DNA from: Phycisphaerales bacterium
GTDB taxonomy: Bacteria > Planctomycetota > Phycisphaerae > Phycisphaerales > SM1A02
Reading direction: 5' to 3'
NCBI GenBank assembly: GCA_029268515.1
Contig: JAQWNP010000010.1
Location: 154,330 to 218,329 of the forward strand
Length of the DNA stretch: 64,000 nucleotides
Positions 18,142 through 27,450 of the stretch are shown one piece after another. Position 1 is the stretch's first letter. Each line of letters starts with the position of its first letter. The position numbers and the translations under genes are program-made. The notes below the pieces were generated by a model. That model saw only the letters and a program-made list of their open reading frames with translations. It had not been told where the DNA came from and did no database searches.

Positions 18142-18852
18142 TTAGGCAATCAAAGCGGGATCAATATCCCAAACCTCACCAGGCTTCATACGTTGGGTAT
18201 GGACACCATTGGGTGCGAAATCATTTGGGTCCTGCTCAATCGGCGGCCATGTGTTGTAGTGAATTGGAACAGCGCACTTTGGCTTGATCAGATCAACCGC
18301 TCGCATCGCGAGGGCTGGATCCATTGTAAAACGACCACCAATTGGTACGAGTGCAATCTCTGGTTGGTAGATGTCGTGAAGTAGTGCCATATCTCCGAAG
18401 ACATCAGTGTCACCACAGTGGTAGATCGTAACTCCATCAATGTTAATCATTAGTCCATTGGGCATGCCCATGTACACGGCTTCATTTGGGCCTGCGGACA
18501 ATCCAGCGTAACTTGATGAATGAAATGCCTGGGTGAATGCGACCCAGCCAAAGTCGGTCTGAATGCGGCCTCCTGTATTGGCAGGTTCAACCTTTTGGAC
18601 GCCCTTTGACTCCATGAAAGAGGCAATTTCAAAAGTGGCAATAATGCATGCGTCGTTCGCTTTGGCCAGTTCGACTGAATCGCCGATGTGATCGAAGTGC
18701 CCATGTGTGATCCCGATGTACTGACATTTGACATCCTCAGGTTTCATCGTGGCGACTGGATTGTCAGTCAGAAAAGGATCAATCGCGATCGTATGTTTTC
18801 CATTGCTAATTAAAAATGCGGAGTGTCCAAGAAAAGTAAGTGATATGGCCAT
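18142..18852 (-). CDS. UPF0173 metal-dependent hydrolase (metallo-beta-lactamase fold)
   Basis: A 236-residue protein close to the UPF0173/YtkL pattern. It starts ISLTFLGHSAFLI, then AIDPFLTDNP, the zinc motif GITHGHFDHIGD (HxHxDH), IYHCGDTDVFGDM, ALVPIGGRFTMDP and VPIHYNTWPPIEQDP. The biological substrate of the family is not settled. The ATG at 18852 is preferred: AGGAG lies about 10 bases upstream, and the protein then begins with the family's usual strand. An ATG at 18870 would add six residues. Confidence 0.88.
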   Translation of the reverse strand: MAISLTFLGHSAFLISNGKHTIAIDPFLTDNPVATMKPEDVKCQYIGITHGHFDHIGDSVELAKANDACIIATFEIASFMESKGVQKVEPANTGGRIQTDFGWVAFTQAFHSSSYAGLSAGPNEAVYMGMPNGLMINIDGVTIYHCGDTDVFGDMALLHDIYQPEIALVPIGGRFTMDPALAMRAVDLIKPKCAVPIHYNTWPPIEQDPNDFAPNGVHTQRMKPGEVWDIDPALIA

Positions 18853-18907
18853 TGGTGCAGAGCTCCTCATTAGGATTTACGTTCTGAACTTAGCATAGTA
18901 ACGGCTC

Positions 18908-19657
18908 TCAGATTTGCATCGAGCCACTGGAGGCAATGGCCTCAATTCGCATCTGGGCGATCTTAATGGCCTGGGCATTTCGATCAAACCCTTGTCCCTT
19001 GCGCTGGCATTTGAGAGCTGCAACCACGGTTGTTCCACTGCCACAGAATGGATCAATAACCAATCCTCTCGGTGGACTGCATGCAGTGATTAGGAGTTCC
19101 AAGAGAGCAATAGGCTTCTGGGTAGGGTACCCAACTCGTTCATGCGACATGTTATTGATTGCGGGAATGCTGATGACGTCTGTTGCCTTCTTGAGTTTGC
19201 CTCGTAAGCGGTTACTTGTGGCGGGTACCAAAGGTGGCTCAAAGTAATAGTCCTGGGTTTTTCCATAGAACAGAATGTCATCATGCTTTCTTGAAAAACG
19301 GCGTGGTGAAGAACCACCTAGTCCATATGCCCAAATCAAATGATTAACGAACTGATTACTGCCAAATAGTTCGTCAAGCATCAATCGAAAGTGATGACAG
19401 GTGCGCCAATCACAGTGGATAAGAACAGAACCAGTTGACTTGAGTACACGATGAATATGTTCCAGGCGTGGTCGCATGAAAGCCGTGTAGTCATTTAAGT
19501 CAGCCCAGGAATCAGAGTATGAGCCTTCAGATGCAATGTGTTGGCGGCCGGTCATGAAGGGGGGATCTAGGTAAACGAGATCGCAGCAAGCCGTGGGTAG
19601 CTTTGCAAGCCCATCCAGGCAGTCAATGTGTTGAACATGAGCGGCAGCGTGCTTCAC
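18908..19657 (-). CDS. Solitary DNA methyltransferase (beta-class, N4-cytosine or N6-adenine)
   Basis: A 249-residue amino-methyltransferase. Catalytic motif IV comes first (VYLDPPFMTGRQ), and the S-adenosylmethionine motif comes near the C-terminus (VIDPFCGSGTTVVAAL), the order of the beta class. PTQKPIALLELLI is the typical helix before it. DPPF does not by itself tell adenine from cytosine methylation. No restriction endonuclease or specificity subunit lies next to it, so a regulatory or housekeeping methylase is as likely as a restriction remnant. The recognition site is unknown. Confidence 0.85.
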   Translation of the reverse strand: MKHAAAHVQHIDCLDGLAKLPTACCDLVYLDPPFMTGRQHIASEGSYSDSWADLNDYTAFMRPRLEHIHRVLKSTGSVLIHCDWRTCHHFRLMLDELFGSNQFVNHLIWAYGLGGSSPRRFSRKHDDILFYGKTQDYYFEPPLVPATSNRLRGKLKKATDVISIPAINNMSHERVGYPTQKPIALLELLITACSPPRGLVIDPFCGSGTTVVAALKCQRKGQGFDRNAQAIKIAQMRIEAIASSGSMQI

Positions 19658-19696
19658 TGGCGTGATTGTACGATGATCACAGAGTTGTATGGTTTT

Positions 19697-20419
19697 TTAG
19701 GCTCGACGACGACGGCGCTGGCGCGTGAGGCCAGCAACGACGAAAAGACTCAGAGCACCAGGAGCTGGTATGAGATAGGTGACCATATAACCAAAGGCAT
19801 ATTGTCCCGAGACACTTGCCGAAGCTTCGGCCATCACCTCTAAATCACTGCCTGTCCATGAGAGAAACTGCATGGGCATTGGTGAGGAAAGCTCGTTTTC
19901 CTCACTGGATTGCCAGTTCATGAAATTCATCACAGATTGGCCTGATTCGAAGTTATTAACAGCTAGGCCCGCGGCTCCCGAGCCAGTATCCCATTGCCAG
20001 TTCGTTGCGGCAACTGCAATTCCCCCTGCACCGAAGTCATCCATTTCCTGAGTCGAGATAAAGCCAGTGCCTTCTAATGAAGACGTGGCCCATGACAAGT
20101 TCGCCATAATTGTGCTGTCATCTTCGCTTTCGGGTTGATCGTACAGATTTACAAATGCCAATCCTTCACCAGTTCCGATCAGAATGTAGGTCAGCATATC
20201 GGCAGTAGAAATACCGTTTTGATTGACAAAATTGTGAATCGCAAGGAGGTCAGCTTGGTTAAAGACTGAACTGCCATCACTGAAGAGGTTATCAATCGGT
20301 GCGGCATGCATATCAAAGTTATTGCCGCTTGAAAAAACACGCGCAATATCGGCTTTGGCCGAGGTCGCCAGAGCAACCGCAGTGAAGACGCCACAAATAA
20401 TGTTTGTTCTCAGCTTCAT
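19697..20419 (-). CDS. Secreted protein with PEP-CTERM-like sorting tail
   Basis: About 240 residues. The N-terminus is a signal peptide (MKLRTNIICGVFTAVALATSAKA). The middle is acidic, rich in Asn and Ser, and matches no enzyme family I know. The C-terminus reads IPAPGALSLFVVAGL followed by a run of Arg (QRRRRRA). This is the PEP-CTERM plan: a Pro-rich motif, one transmembrane helix and an Arg cluster, recognised by an exosortase. The motif here is PAPGA, not PEP, as is common in planctomycetes. The true start is the ATG at 20419; upstream in-frame codons to 20587 lack a signal peptide. The sortase is not in this window. Confidence 0.75.
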   Translation of the reverse strand: MKLRTNIICGVFTAVALATSAKADIARVFSSGNNFDMHAAPIDNLFSDGSSVFNQADLLAIHNFVNQNGISTADMLTYILIGTGEGLAFVNLYDQPESEDDSTIMANLSWATSSLEGTGFISTQEMDDFGAGGIAVAATNWQWDTGSGAAGLAVNNFESGQSVMNFMNWQSSEENELSSPMPMQFLSWTGSDLEVMAEASASVSGQYAFGYMVTYLIPAPGALSLFVVAGLTRQRRRRRA

Positions 20420-20780
20420 AGATTTAGGAACCCCTGTATGTTCCTTTTTGGCAAGTGAAAGTCCTTGGCCAGTAAGCAGATACGTAAATACTGCTGGCAG
20501 TGTTCCTTGTTCCAGCAGCAATATTTCAAACCATCTGGATAAGGCCACTGACTGCCTAATTAGGTCACACCCTTGATTTATCGCCATATTTTTAGGCCAA
20601 CTATTGCCAGGAACCCGTTTTGACGGTGGAATTGGGCCTTTTGGGGGGGTTATTCAGACCCACCGCAGGTCATTTTCCTCCAAGCATCCAGAAATTTTCA
20701 CCAGGGTTTTTGGGGCAGATGGGAATGATGGGATTGGCCCAGGGGCCTTATTAAGATCCCATATAGGCAGTTTTTGAGGT

Positions 20781-21512
20781 CTATTCGTCTCTTGATGTGC
20801 GGTTTCCAATCACATCATTAGGTGGTGCAAGTGGCGATTGATGACCAACCAAGCAGTATGCGATAGCGCATGTCCAGCTCAAAATAGTGGCGGCGGAAAC
20901 GGAGCTCAACCAGATCCAAGGTTGGATGACGATTGGGCTCAGGGGTTGACCGGTAATCGATGCATGTGATGTGATTTGGCGAATCAACTCAAGGGGGCTG
21001 CTCGTTGTCCATATTGCTGGCGTGACCCCTTGGACAATTGCGATCAGTGCAAAGGCCAATGGCAAAATGATGATGATAAGAATCACAGTCATCGTCAGTA
21101 GTCGAATAGCGCGATTGTTGTAAGTCAATGCGAGTGTCAGGAAAGCACCGATCATCATGGTCCAAAGGCAAAGCAGTGCGTTTAGAATGATGACCGATCC
21201 TGTAGGCCATTTGATAACCGTACTAAGAGGCCAAAAAATTGCTTGCCATAAAACGAGCAAGACAAACATATCAAGCAGCATCTCTGGCACGACTTTATTG
21301 GGTGGTTTCTGGCTGAGACGTAAAAGGGGCCACCCAATAAAAAACCCCACACCAATTGAGAGCATGAGTAACTGCATATGAGACTGATAGCTAAATGATG
21401 CAGGTGCCAGCGGTGTTCGGATGCCAATCGTTAACAACCAAGAACAGATAATCCATCCACATGCGGGCAAAACAATGTCCCGAGGAACAATCGTGGAGGA
21501 GAGTTTGCGCAT
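20781..21512 (-). CDS. Hypothetical membrane protein, about six transmembrane helices
   Basis: A 243-residue, strongly hydrophobic protein I do not recognise. Hydrophobic segments lie near residues 14-31, 46-66, 80-97, 105-125, 135-160 and 205-225. There is no Walker motif, protease motif or binding-protein signature. The C-terminus is polar. The ftsQ-like gene begins its 3' end 54 bases away on the same strand upstream, so this gene may be the last of the mur-ddl-ftsQ unit. A role in envelope or division would be a guess from position only. Confidence 0.6.
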   Translation of the reverse strand: MRKLSSTIVPRDIVLPACGWIICSWLLTIGIRTPLAPASFSYQSHMQLLMLSIGVGFFIGWPLLRLSQKPPNKVVPEMLLDMFVLLVLWQAIFWPLSTVIKWPTGSVIILNALLCLWTMMIGAFLTLALTYNNRAIRLLTMTVILIIIILPLAFALIAIVQGVTPAIWTTSSPLELIRQITSHASITGQPLSPIVIQPWIWLSSVSAATILSWTCAIAYCLVGHQSPLAPPNDVIGNRTSRDE

Positions 21513-21566
21513 CGAATGATTATGGCCCTTGAGAACAGACAGGTAAGAGGATCTGGTTGATAGGTT

Positions 21567-22454
21567 CTACTCAGAAGTGTAGCGCAACATTACGTTTGGG
21601 CTCGTCACGTCGAGCGTCCCACCCTCACCACCATCGATTCGGCCGGTGCGATTGAATTGATGTTCTAGATAGGCAAGCTTTCGCTCAGAAAGTGCTTCGA
21701 GGGCACGCTCTTTGCCTGTGGGAGCGCCCCACACGATGCGCGTACCAGTGTTGGTGATCAAGACAATAGGTCGACCACGGTCGAAGCCAGTCATATCAAT
21801 TCGAGCAATTTGTTTGCGCCAGTGACGCTGGTCAAGGAGACCCACTAATTCGATTGCAGCAATGACATCAGAACCTTCCCAGATGGATCCAACGGTTTCT
21901 GGACGCGGGAAAAGTACGCCTGTAATCGCAATGAAATGGAGGCCTTCTCCAGGTTGATAGAAAGATGGCAGGAGGGCACCTGTTGGGTCAACTAAGCGTG
22001 TTCCTTGCGCATCTTGGATCAATGCGTATGGCTCAAGGAAAACCGCATCAACCTCGACAACGCTTGTCTGAGTTCGACGTACTTGGCGGATTTCAGAGAA
22101 GCAGCCTGTTCCGATCAATATATTCCGAGCTTCTATCAGGCCATTTCGGTTGAGGCCATCGGACTGAACGCAAGTAGTGACAAGATCAGTGAGATACTTC
22201 TTGAGCGTTCCTCCATACCAGGTGGGAGCACCCGGGAATTGAACGGTCAAAGGAGCATTTTCTGCAGCAGCAGTTGCTCGCTGCGTGAGTGTCGGAAGGC
22301 TCACCCTGACGCCGATGATGACGCCAGCGATCAAAAGAACCCAAATGAGCATCAGGCACCACCGAGTCTGAGTCCAGGCGGGCAAACGATCGATAAGTCG
22401 GAAGCGGGATGTTTTAGTTGTTTTTGACATAACCTTCTCTTGACGACCTTTCAT
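21567..22454 (-). CDS. FtsQ/DivIB-like cell-division membrane protein
   Basis: About 295 residues: a basic cytoplasmic start, one membrane helix (WCLMLIWVLLIAGVIIGVRVSL), then a periplasmic part with a POTRA-like stretch and a beta-rich C-terminus (GTRLVDPTGALLP, ITGVLFPRP, IDMTGFDRGRPIVLITNTGTRIVWG). Sequence alone is weakly diagnostic. The order murC-murB-ddl-this gene is the classical place of ftsQ, where the protein links the divisome subcomplexes. No ftsA or ftsZ follows. The start is uncertain: ATG 22454 or ATG 22430 are both possible, and neither has a well-spaced ribosome site; TTG 22493 is less likely. Confidence 0.6.
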   Translation of the reverse strand: MKGRQEKVMSKTTKTSRFRLIDRLPAWTQTRWCLMLIWVLLIAGVIIGVRVSLPTLTQRATAAAENAPLTVQFPGAPTWYGGTLKKYLTDLVTTCVQSDGLNRNGLIEARNILIGTGCFSEIRQVRRTQTSVVEVDAVFLEPYALIQDAQGTRLVDPTGALLPSFYQPGEGLHFIAITGVLFPRPETVGSIWEGSDVIAAIELVGLLDQRHWRKQIARIDMTGFDRGRPIVLITNTGTRIVWGAPTGKERALEALSERKLAYLEHQFNRTGRIDGGEGGTLDVTSPNVMLRYTSE

Positions 22455-22559
22455 CGGCCGCTGCGGGAGGCTGTCATTGAGATTCTGTGCCAAGTGATCT
22501 GTAAATGGTCCGGGCGCTGTTTTTGGTCCTTCAGAGCTGGTTGTTGGGCCGGGTTGGCA

Positions 22560-23501
22560 TCATTTTACGGATGTCCCAGTGCAATCATGGGATGGTTGCA
22601 GGTGGCTTCGTGAATATGCAGCCTCCACAAGCTCTATGCACAACTCGCTCATGGTGAGGCCTGCGGCAGCAGCGGCCTTTGGCACCAGAGAGTGGTCTGT
22701 GAATCCTGGCATGGTGTTTATTTCGAGAAACCATGTGCCCCGGTCATCAACCATGAAATCCACCCGAGCAATGTCGCGGCAGCCAAGGCGTTCAAAGACA
22801 TCGATTGCACAGAGGCGACACCGCGTCTGCACTTCGGGCGTTAAATCTGGATTGATCACATAATTGGTGTCATTACGATTGTACTTGGCCTCATAATCAT
22901 ACGTTTTTGTGGCCGGAATAATCTCGATGAAGGGAAGCACACGGTCGTTGACAATACCGACCGTTATTTCACGACCTTCAATGTAAGCTTCGCACATGTA
23001 GTCGCCTGATTGGCCTTGTACTTTTGATAAAGCACTATCTAAGGCAGGTTTGTCGGGACAGATCATGACATCAATGCTTGAGCCTTCGTTAACTGGTTTA
23101 ATCACAAGCGGCGGATCGAGTGGGCACGTTTGTTCTGGTCCAACACGTACAGCTGCGGGGGTCCAGAAACCGCCAGCGAGAGCCGCTTCTTTTGAAACCA
23201 TTTTTTCCATCGCCATTCGCGCGGCAGTTGGTTCAGAACCAACGTATGGGCGGCCAAGTTCTTGTAGTAGTTCTTGTAAACCGCCACCCTCACCCCACGG
23301 TCCATGAAGTGCAGGAAAAATAACATCTCCCGGCATTTGACGAAGCGTCTCAATATCCACAAGATCGATGATTTTTGAATGCACCTTGAACGCTGGATTC
23401 GTTTCGAGGGCCTTGGTAATAGCTAATCCGGATTGAATACTGACAGCACGCTCTGCATCTGGTCCACCCATGAGCACGAGGACATGTAGCGCATCGCTCA
23501 T
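22560..23501 (-). CDS. ddl: D-alanine--D-alanine ligase
   Basis: A 313-residue ATP-grasp enzyme that makes the D-Ala-D-Ala dipeptide for peptidoglycan. Motifs: LVLMGGPDAERAVSIQSG at the N-terminus, PALHGPWGEGGGLQ (family HGxxGEDGxxQ, with the Asp changed to Gly), VIKPVNEGSSIDV, CEAYIEGREITVG, ARVDFMVDDRG and EINTMPGFTDHS. The start overlaps the murB stop by 4 bp. The gene sits in murC-murB-ddl-ftsQ-like order and shows that this organism makes standard peptidoglycan precursors. Confidence 0.93.
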   Translation of the reverse strand: MSDALHVLVLMGGPDAERAVSIQSGLAITKALETNPAFKVHSKIIDLVDIETLRQMPGDVIFPALHGPWGEGGGLQELLQELGRPYVGSEPTAARMAMEKMVSKEAALAGGFWTPAAVRVGPEQTCPLDPPLVIKPVNEGSSIDVMICPDKPALDSALSKVQGQSGDYMCEAYIEGREITVGIVNDRVLPFIEIIPATKTYDYEAKYNRNDTNYVINPDLTPEVQTRCRLCAIDVFERLGCRDIARVDFMVDDRGTWFLEINTMPGFTDHSLVPKAAAAAGLTMSELCIELVEAAYSRSHLQPSHDCTGTSVK

Positions 23502-24448
23502 TGTGCTGCACCGCCATCACGATGCCAGACCTTTATTTCTCGCTCAAGAACAATGCCAAATTTCTCCGCTACTGTACTTTGGACAAGTTCTAGTAACTTT
23601 TCCACATCAGTTGCGGTTGCCTCAGGTTTGGTGATGATGAAGTTGGCGTGCTGCGTGCTGATAAGTGCGCCGCCAATGCGTGCACCTTTAAGCCCAGCCT
23701 CATCAATCAACTGTCCAGCCGTGCCATAATTTCCTGATCTATCGGACGGGGGATTCTTAAACGTGCAGCCAGCTGAGTGATCAGAAAGTGGTTGAGTACT
23801 CTTCTTGAAAGCAAAGATTTCTTTAACTCGTTTGCGGACCTCAATCGGATCTGCTGCTTGCAGGCAAAATGTTGCAGCCAAGATGATAGGGTCTTTAATA
23901 TTGCAGGACCGGTAGCCAAAGTCTATTTCACTTCGATCGTAGGTCCGTAGCTCGCCCTTATTTGTAAGGCAATCAACTCTCTGGAGCTGATCACTGATCG
24001 TGCCAAATGCACCGCCAGCATTCATTCGAATCGCACCGCCGACGGATGCTGGAATACCAGCCATTTGAGTCAGCCCATCAAGACCTCTTCGAGCTGCATC
24101 CATCAACGTTTTGGCCATGTCTGCTCCAGCCATTGCCAATAACAGTGTCTTATTTCCATCTGGACTAAAAGTCGTCTGCCGAAGTGCTGGTGCGTCGAGC
24201 TTGACCACGACACCATCAACACCTTCATCAGAGACAAGTAGATTGGCGCCTGCTCCCAGAATTCGAATGGGTGTTTCTGTTTGCCGACAGCGCCGAAATA
24301 GTGCTAATAGATCATCGATTGATTTTGGTGAGACAAGCACATCGGCTCGCCCGCCAATGCCATACCAGGTCATGGCGCCAACGTGCGCATCAGGAGTGGC
24401 GTCGACGTCTAGGTCACCAAAGAGGTTAGAAATGCCTGGTTCGATCAA
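23498..24448 (-). CDS. murB: UDP-N-acetylenolpyruvoylglucosamine reductase
   Basis: A 316-residue FAD enzyme that reduces UDP-GlcNAc-enolpyruvate to UDP-MurNAc. Seen are TWYGIGGRADVLV, RILGAGANLLVSD, GLTQMAGIPASVGGAI with MNAGGAFG, the Arg in DFGYRSC, SAGCTFKNP (Cys replaces the catalytic Ser, as in type II enzymes) and a late EREIKVW Glu. The start is a TTG at 24448, 2 bases after the murC stop; no ATG fits before the conserved N-terminus. TTG may lower its translation relative to murC. Confidence 0.93.
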   Translation of the reverse strand: MIEPGISNLFGDLDVDATPDAHVGAMTWYGIGGRADVLVSPKSIDDLLALFRRCRQTETPIRILGAGANLLVSDEGVDGVVVKLDAPALRQTTFSPDGNKTLLLAMAGADMAKTLMDAARRGLDGLTQMAGIPASVGGAIRMNAGGAFGTISDQLQRVDCLTNKGELRTYDRSEIDFGYRSCNIKDPIILAATFCLQAADPIEVRKRVKEIFAFKKSTQPLSDHSAGCTFKNPPSDRSGNYGTAGQLIDEAGLKGARIGGALISTQHANFIITKPEATATDVEKLLELVQSTVAEKFGIVLEREIKVWHRDGGAAQ

Positions 24449-24450
24449 AA

Positions 24451-25929
24451 TTATGGTGCTTTCAGAAAGTCATGTGCGACTTGATCGACAGGTCCAGCGC
24501 CCATAATGACAACTAACTCGCCACCACGGGTCGTGGTAACTAGATATTCAACAATCGCGTCAAATGGATACAAGTGTTGTGCCTTAACGCCTCGGTCTCG
24601 CAAGCGATCGACTAAATCTCTGGCACTGATCTTATGGCGTTCTATTTCAGAGTCACGCACAAAATAAATCTCAGGCACAATGACCTCATCTGCCAGGGAA
24701 AAGCTCTGGGCAAAGTGGTCCAATAGGAATCGGGTTCTACTGTGCTGATGTGGCTGAAATACACAGATAAGTCGACTGGGGTTATGTACGTTACGGACAG
24801 CACGAAGTGTCTTCTCAATCTCCGTTGGATGATGCCCATAGTCGTCATAGATAATGACTTCGCCATCGTGCAAAGATCGCTTGCCAAGTAAATTTGTTCT
24901 GCGATCAAGGCCTTTAAAGTCACTCATGGCGTGAGCAGCTTCTTCCCAATCCGCCCCCAACTGATGTGCAAGAATCACCGCCGCAGAGGCATTGAGTGCG
25001 TTGTGTGCACCAGGCATTTGATTGGTCCATTGGCAAATCCACCTGCCGTTAGAAAGTAGACCGACTCGTTGGACAGAATTGTCATAAACCACTTGATAAG
25101 TGGCTTCAGGATTAAAACCAAAAGTCTCAACTTTACAACTGAGCCCTGGTGTCACCGTATTGCGATGTGCATCTTCATGGGCAATGAGTAATAGTCCACC
25201 TTGTTGAGCAGTAGGAATGAGCTGAGCAAAGCCTCGGAACGCTTCAACAATTGCTTCGAGTGAACCATAAATATCGAGATGATCTTCTTCGAGGTTATTA
25301 ATTAAACCAATAGTTGGGCGATGATGGTGGAACGAGCGATTGAATTCACACGCTTCACACACCAAAATGTCGGCCTGATGTTTATTGGTTTGACCAACCC
25401 GACTTCCACCGCCAGTCTGTGGACATGTGGCTCCGATGATAAAGCTGGGATCTAAATCACAGGCGAGAAGGATATAGCAGAGCATGGCTGTGGTCGTGCT
25501 CTTGCCATGAGTGCCAGCAATGGAAACGCCCAGGCGACCGATTTGCACGCGGCCTAGCATTTCGGCATAGGTTGTTACAGGCGTGCCCAGATTATTGGCG
25601 GCCAAGACTGTTGGATGGTCTTCCGGAATGGCAGCAGAAATGACCACTTCATCAATTTTGGCCATCTCTGACATGCATGACGCGGGCAAGCTGGTATCGA
25701 AGGAGATTTCGATGCCACGATCTACTAATGCATCAGTTGTGGCTGAAGCGGCCCGATCGGAACCAGAGCATTTGGCCCCTAGCTGTGCCAGAAGCCCTGC
25801 AAGCCCACTCATTCCACAGCCTCCGATGCCTACAAAGTGGAGGTGACGGGACTGCAATGACTCGGCCTGCTGACGATCTGATGCTGCAGCATTGCTTGGT
25901 TCTACGGCTTCATGCGCGGTGGAGGGCAT
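24451..25929 (-). CDS. murC: UDP-N-acetylmuramate--L-alanine ligase
   Basis: A Mur ligase that adds the first amino acid of the peptidoglycan stem. Motifs: HFVGIGGCGMSGLAGLL, the ATP loop IAGTHGKSTTTAM, LINNLEEDHLDIYGS, GAHNALNASAAV, IIYDDYGHHPTEIEKTL and FQPHQHSRTRFLLDHF. The domain order and length are normal. The ATG at 25929 is used; a GTG at 25950 is possible and would add seven residues. It heads the leftward murC-murB-ddl-ftsQ-like cluster and diverges from the sigma-54 regulator gene. Confidence 0.94.
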   Translation of the reverse strand: MPSTAHEAVEPSNAAASDRQQAESLQSRHLHFVGIGGCGMSGLAGLLAQLGAKCSGSDRAASATTDALVDRGIEISFDTSLPASCMSEMAKIDEVVISAAIPEDHPTVLAANNLGTPVTTYAEMLGRVQIGRLGVSIAGTHGKSTTTAMLCYILLACDLDPSFIIGATCPQTGGGSRVGQTNKHQADILVCEACEFNRSFHHHRPTIGLINNLEEDHLDIYGSLEAIVEAFRGFAQLIPTAQQGGLLLIAHEDAHRNTVTPGLSCKVETFGFNPEATYQVVYDNSVQRVGLLSNGRWICQWTNQMPGAHNALNASAAVILAHQLGADWEEAAHAMSDFKGLDRRTNLLGKRSLHDGEVIIYDDYGHHPTEIEKTLRAVRNVHNPSRLICVFQPHQHSRTRFLLDHFAQSFSLADEVIVPEIYFVRDSEIERHKISARDLVDRLRDRGVKAQHLYPFDAIVEYLVTTTRGGELVVIMGAGPVDQVAHDFLKAP

Positions 25930-26040
25930 ATAAGGCTTTCTATCGACCACCAGGCATGAGTCCTATGCAGAAAGGATCCAGACACCCTGGGTCAGCGGCA
26001 GACTTCCGCCCTGGTGGTGCTTCACTACAATAGCAGCCAT

Positions 26041-27426
26041 ATGAGCGAACAGCAGCTAAAACCCGTACTGAGTGTCCAGGTCTTGATTGTAGATGATGAG
26101 GTTGAACATGCTGAGGTCATGGCTGAAGCACTTCATCGGCCTGGCCATGTCTGCACGATCGTCAATGGGACTCAAGCCGCCACCGAAGAACTTGTTCATG
26201 GCAGTTTTGATGTCATCGTCACTGATCTCGTAATGGAGACAGAGACCTCTGGCTTGGATGTTCTACGCATTGCCCAAGAGCATCAAGAGGATGCTGAGAC
26301 GATCGTGGTGACAGCACATGGAGATGTGGCAACTGCCAAGGCAGCTCTGCAAGGTGGCGCCTATGACTTCATAGAGAAGCCACTCGATCTGGAGGTCTTC
26401 CGAAATCTAGTTGATCGTGCTGCAGAAACAGTTGTGCTGCGTCACCAAAATGCATCGCTTCGAGGCCAAGTTGCCGCAGCGCATGGTTTCGAAGGCATCG
26501 TCGGAGAGTCGGCCGCTATTCGAAAGGTTATTGCTACGATCAAACAGGTCGCGCCCAGTAATCTACCCGTTCTTATTACTGGTGAGTCGGGCACGGGTAA
26601 AGAGCTTGTTGCTGCAGCGATTCACCGTCTCTCCAATCGCGCTGAAAAGAGATACGTGACTTTTAATGCGGCAGGGCAAAGTGAGACACTTCTTGAAGAT
26701 CAGTTGTTTGGCCATATTCGAGGTTCCTTTACTGGGGCAGATCGAGATCGCGAGGGTGTCTTCGAGTATGCAGATGGTGGCACACTCTTCTTAGACGAAA
26801 TCGGTGATATGCCCCTGACCATGCAGGCCAAGCTTCTGCGTGTGCTTGAGACTGGTGAAATCGTGCGTCTTGGCGAGAACGCTGCTCGAAATACTGACGT
26901 TCGATTTGTGAGCGCGACCAATCGGGATCTCAAGACGAGATCTTCAGAAGGCATCTTCCGAGAGGATCTCTATTTTCGAATTAAGGGTGCAGAAATACAT
27001 GTGCCACCACTTCGTGAACGACGCGATGATATTCCGTCGCTCGCAAATCATGCGGCGTTGCGATACTCATCAGAGCTTGAAAGACCTGTGCCAATTTTCT
27101 CTGATCCAGCCATGTTACGGTTGGTGTCTTTCAGTTGGCCAGGTAATGTGCGGCAACTGATGAATGTTATTCAGCAAATGGTTGTGACCTGTCAGGGCGA
27201 ACACATTGAGCTTCGTGATGTGCCTGATGATATCCGTCATCCAGACGATGATGATGAGCATCAATCCGTCGGAAGCCTTGCGGGCGTTGGTCTTGACAAA
27301 CTAGAGAAAGAAGCGATTCGTCAGACCTTGGCGATGACTGCTGGGAATCGTGAGCGGGCAGCAGATATGCTCGGGATTGGTGAGCGCACGCTGTACCGTA
27401 AGCTGAAGGACTATGGTCTAAAGTAA
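26041..27426 (+). CDS. NtrC-type sigma-54-dependent response regulator
   Basis: About 461 residues in the classical three-domain order. The receiver has the acidic VDDE, the phospho-acceptor Asp62 in FDVIVTDLVM and Lys113 in FIEKP. The AAA+ domain begins near residue 150, with Walker A GESGTGKE (181-188) and Walker B TLFLDEIGDM. The sigma-54-contacting loop reads GSFTGA (228-233), where GAFTGA is usual; Ser is a known natural variant. The C-terminus is a Fis-type helix-turn-helix (NRERAADMLGIGERTLYRKL). No histidine kinase is adjacent, so its signal and targets are unknown. The ATG at 26041 is used; TTG 26014 seems too far upstream. Confidence 0.92.
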   Translation: MSEQQLKPVLSVQVLIVDDEVEHAEVMAEALHRPGHVCTIVNGTQAATEELVHGSFDVIVTDLVMETETSGLDVLRIAQEHQEDAETIVVTAHGDVATAKAALQGGAYDFIEKPLDLEVFRNLVDRAAETVVLRHQNASLRGQVAAAHGFEGIVGESAAIRKVIATIKQVAPSNLPVLITGESGTGKELVAAAIHRLSNRAEKRYVTFNAAGQSETLLEDQLFGHIRGSFTGADRDREGVFEYADGGTLFLDEIGDMPLTMQAKLLRVLETGEIVRLGENAARNTDVRFVSATNRDLKTRSSEGIFREDLYFRIKGAEIHVPPLRERRDDIPSLANHAALRYSSELERPVPIFSDPAMLRLVSFSWPGNVRQLMNVIQQMVVTCQGEHIELRDVPDDIRHPDDDDEHQSVGSLAGVGLDKLEKEAIRQTLAMTAGNRERAADMLGIGERTLYRKLKDYGLK

Positions 27427-27450
27427 GCTCTTGAGTTTCTCATGAGCGAG

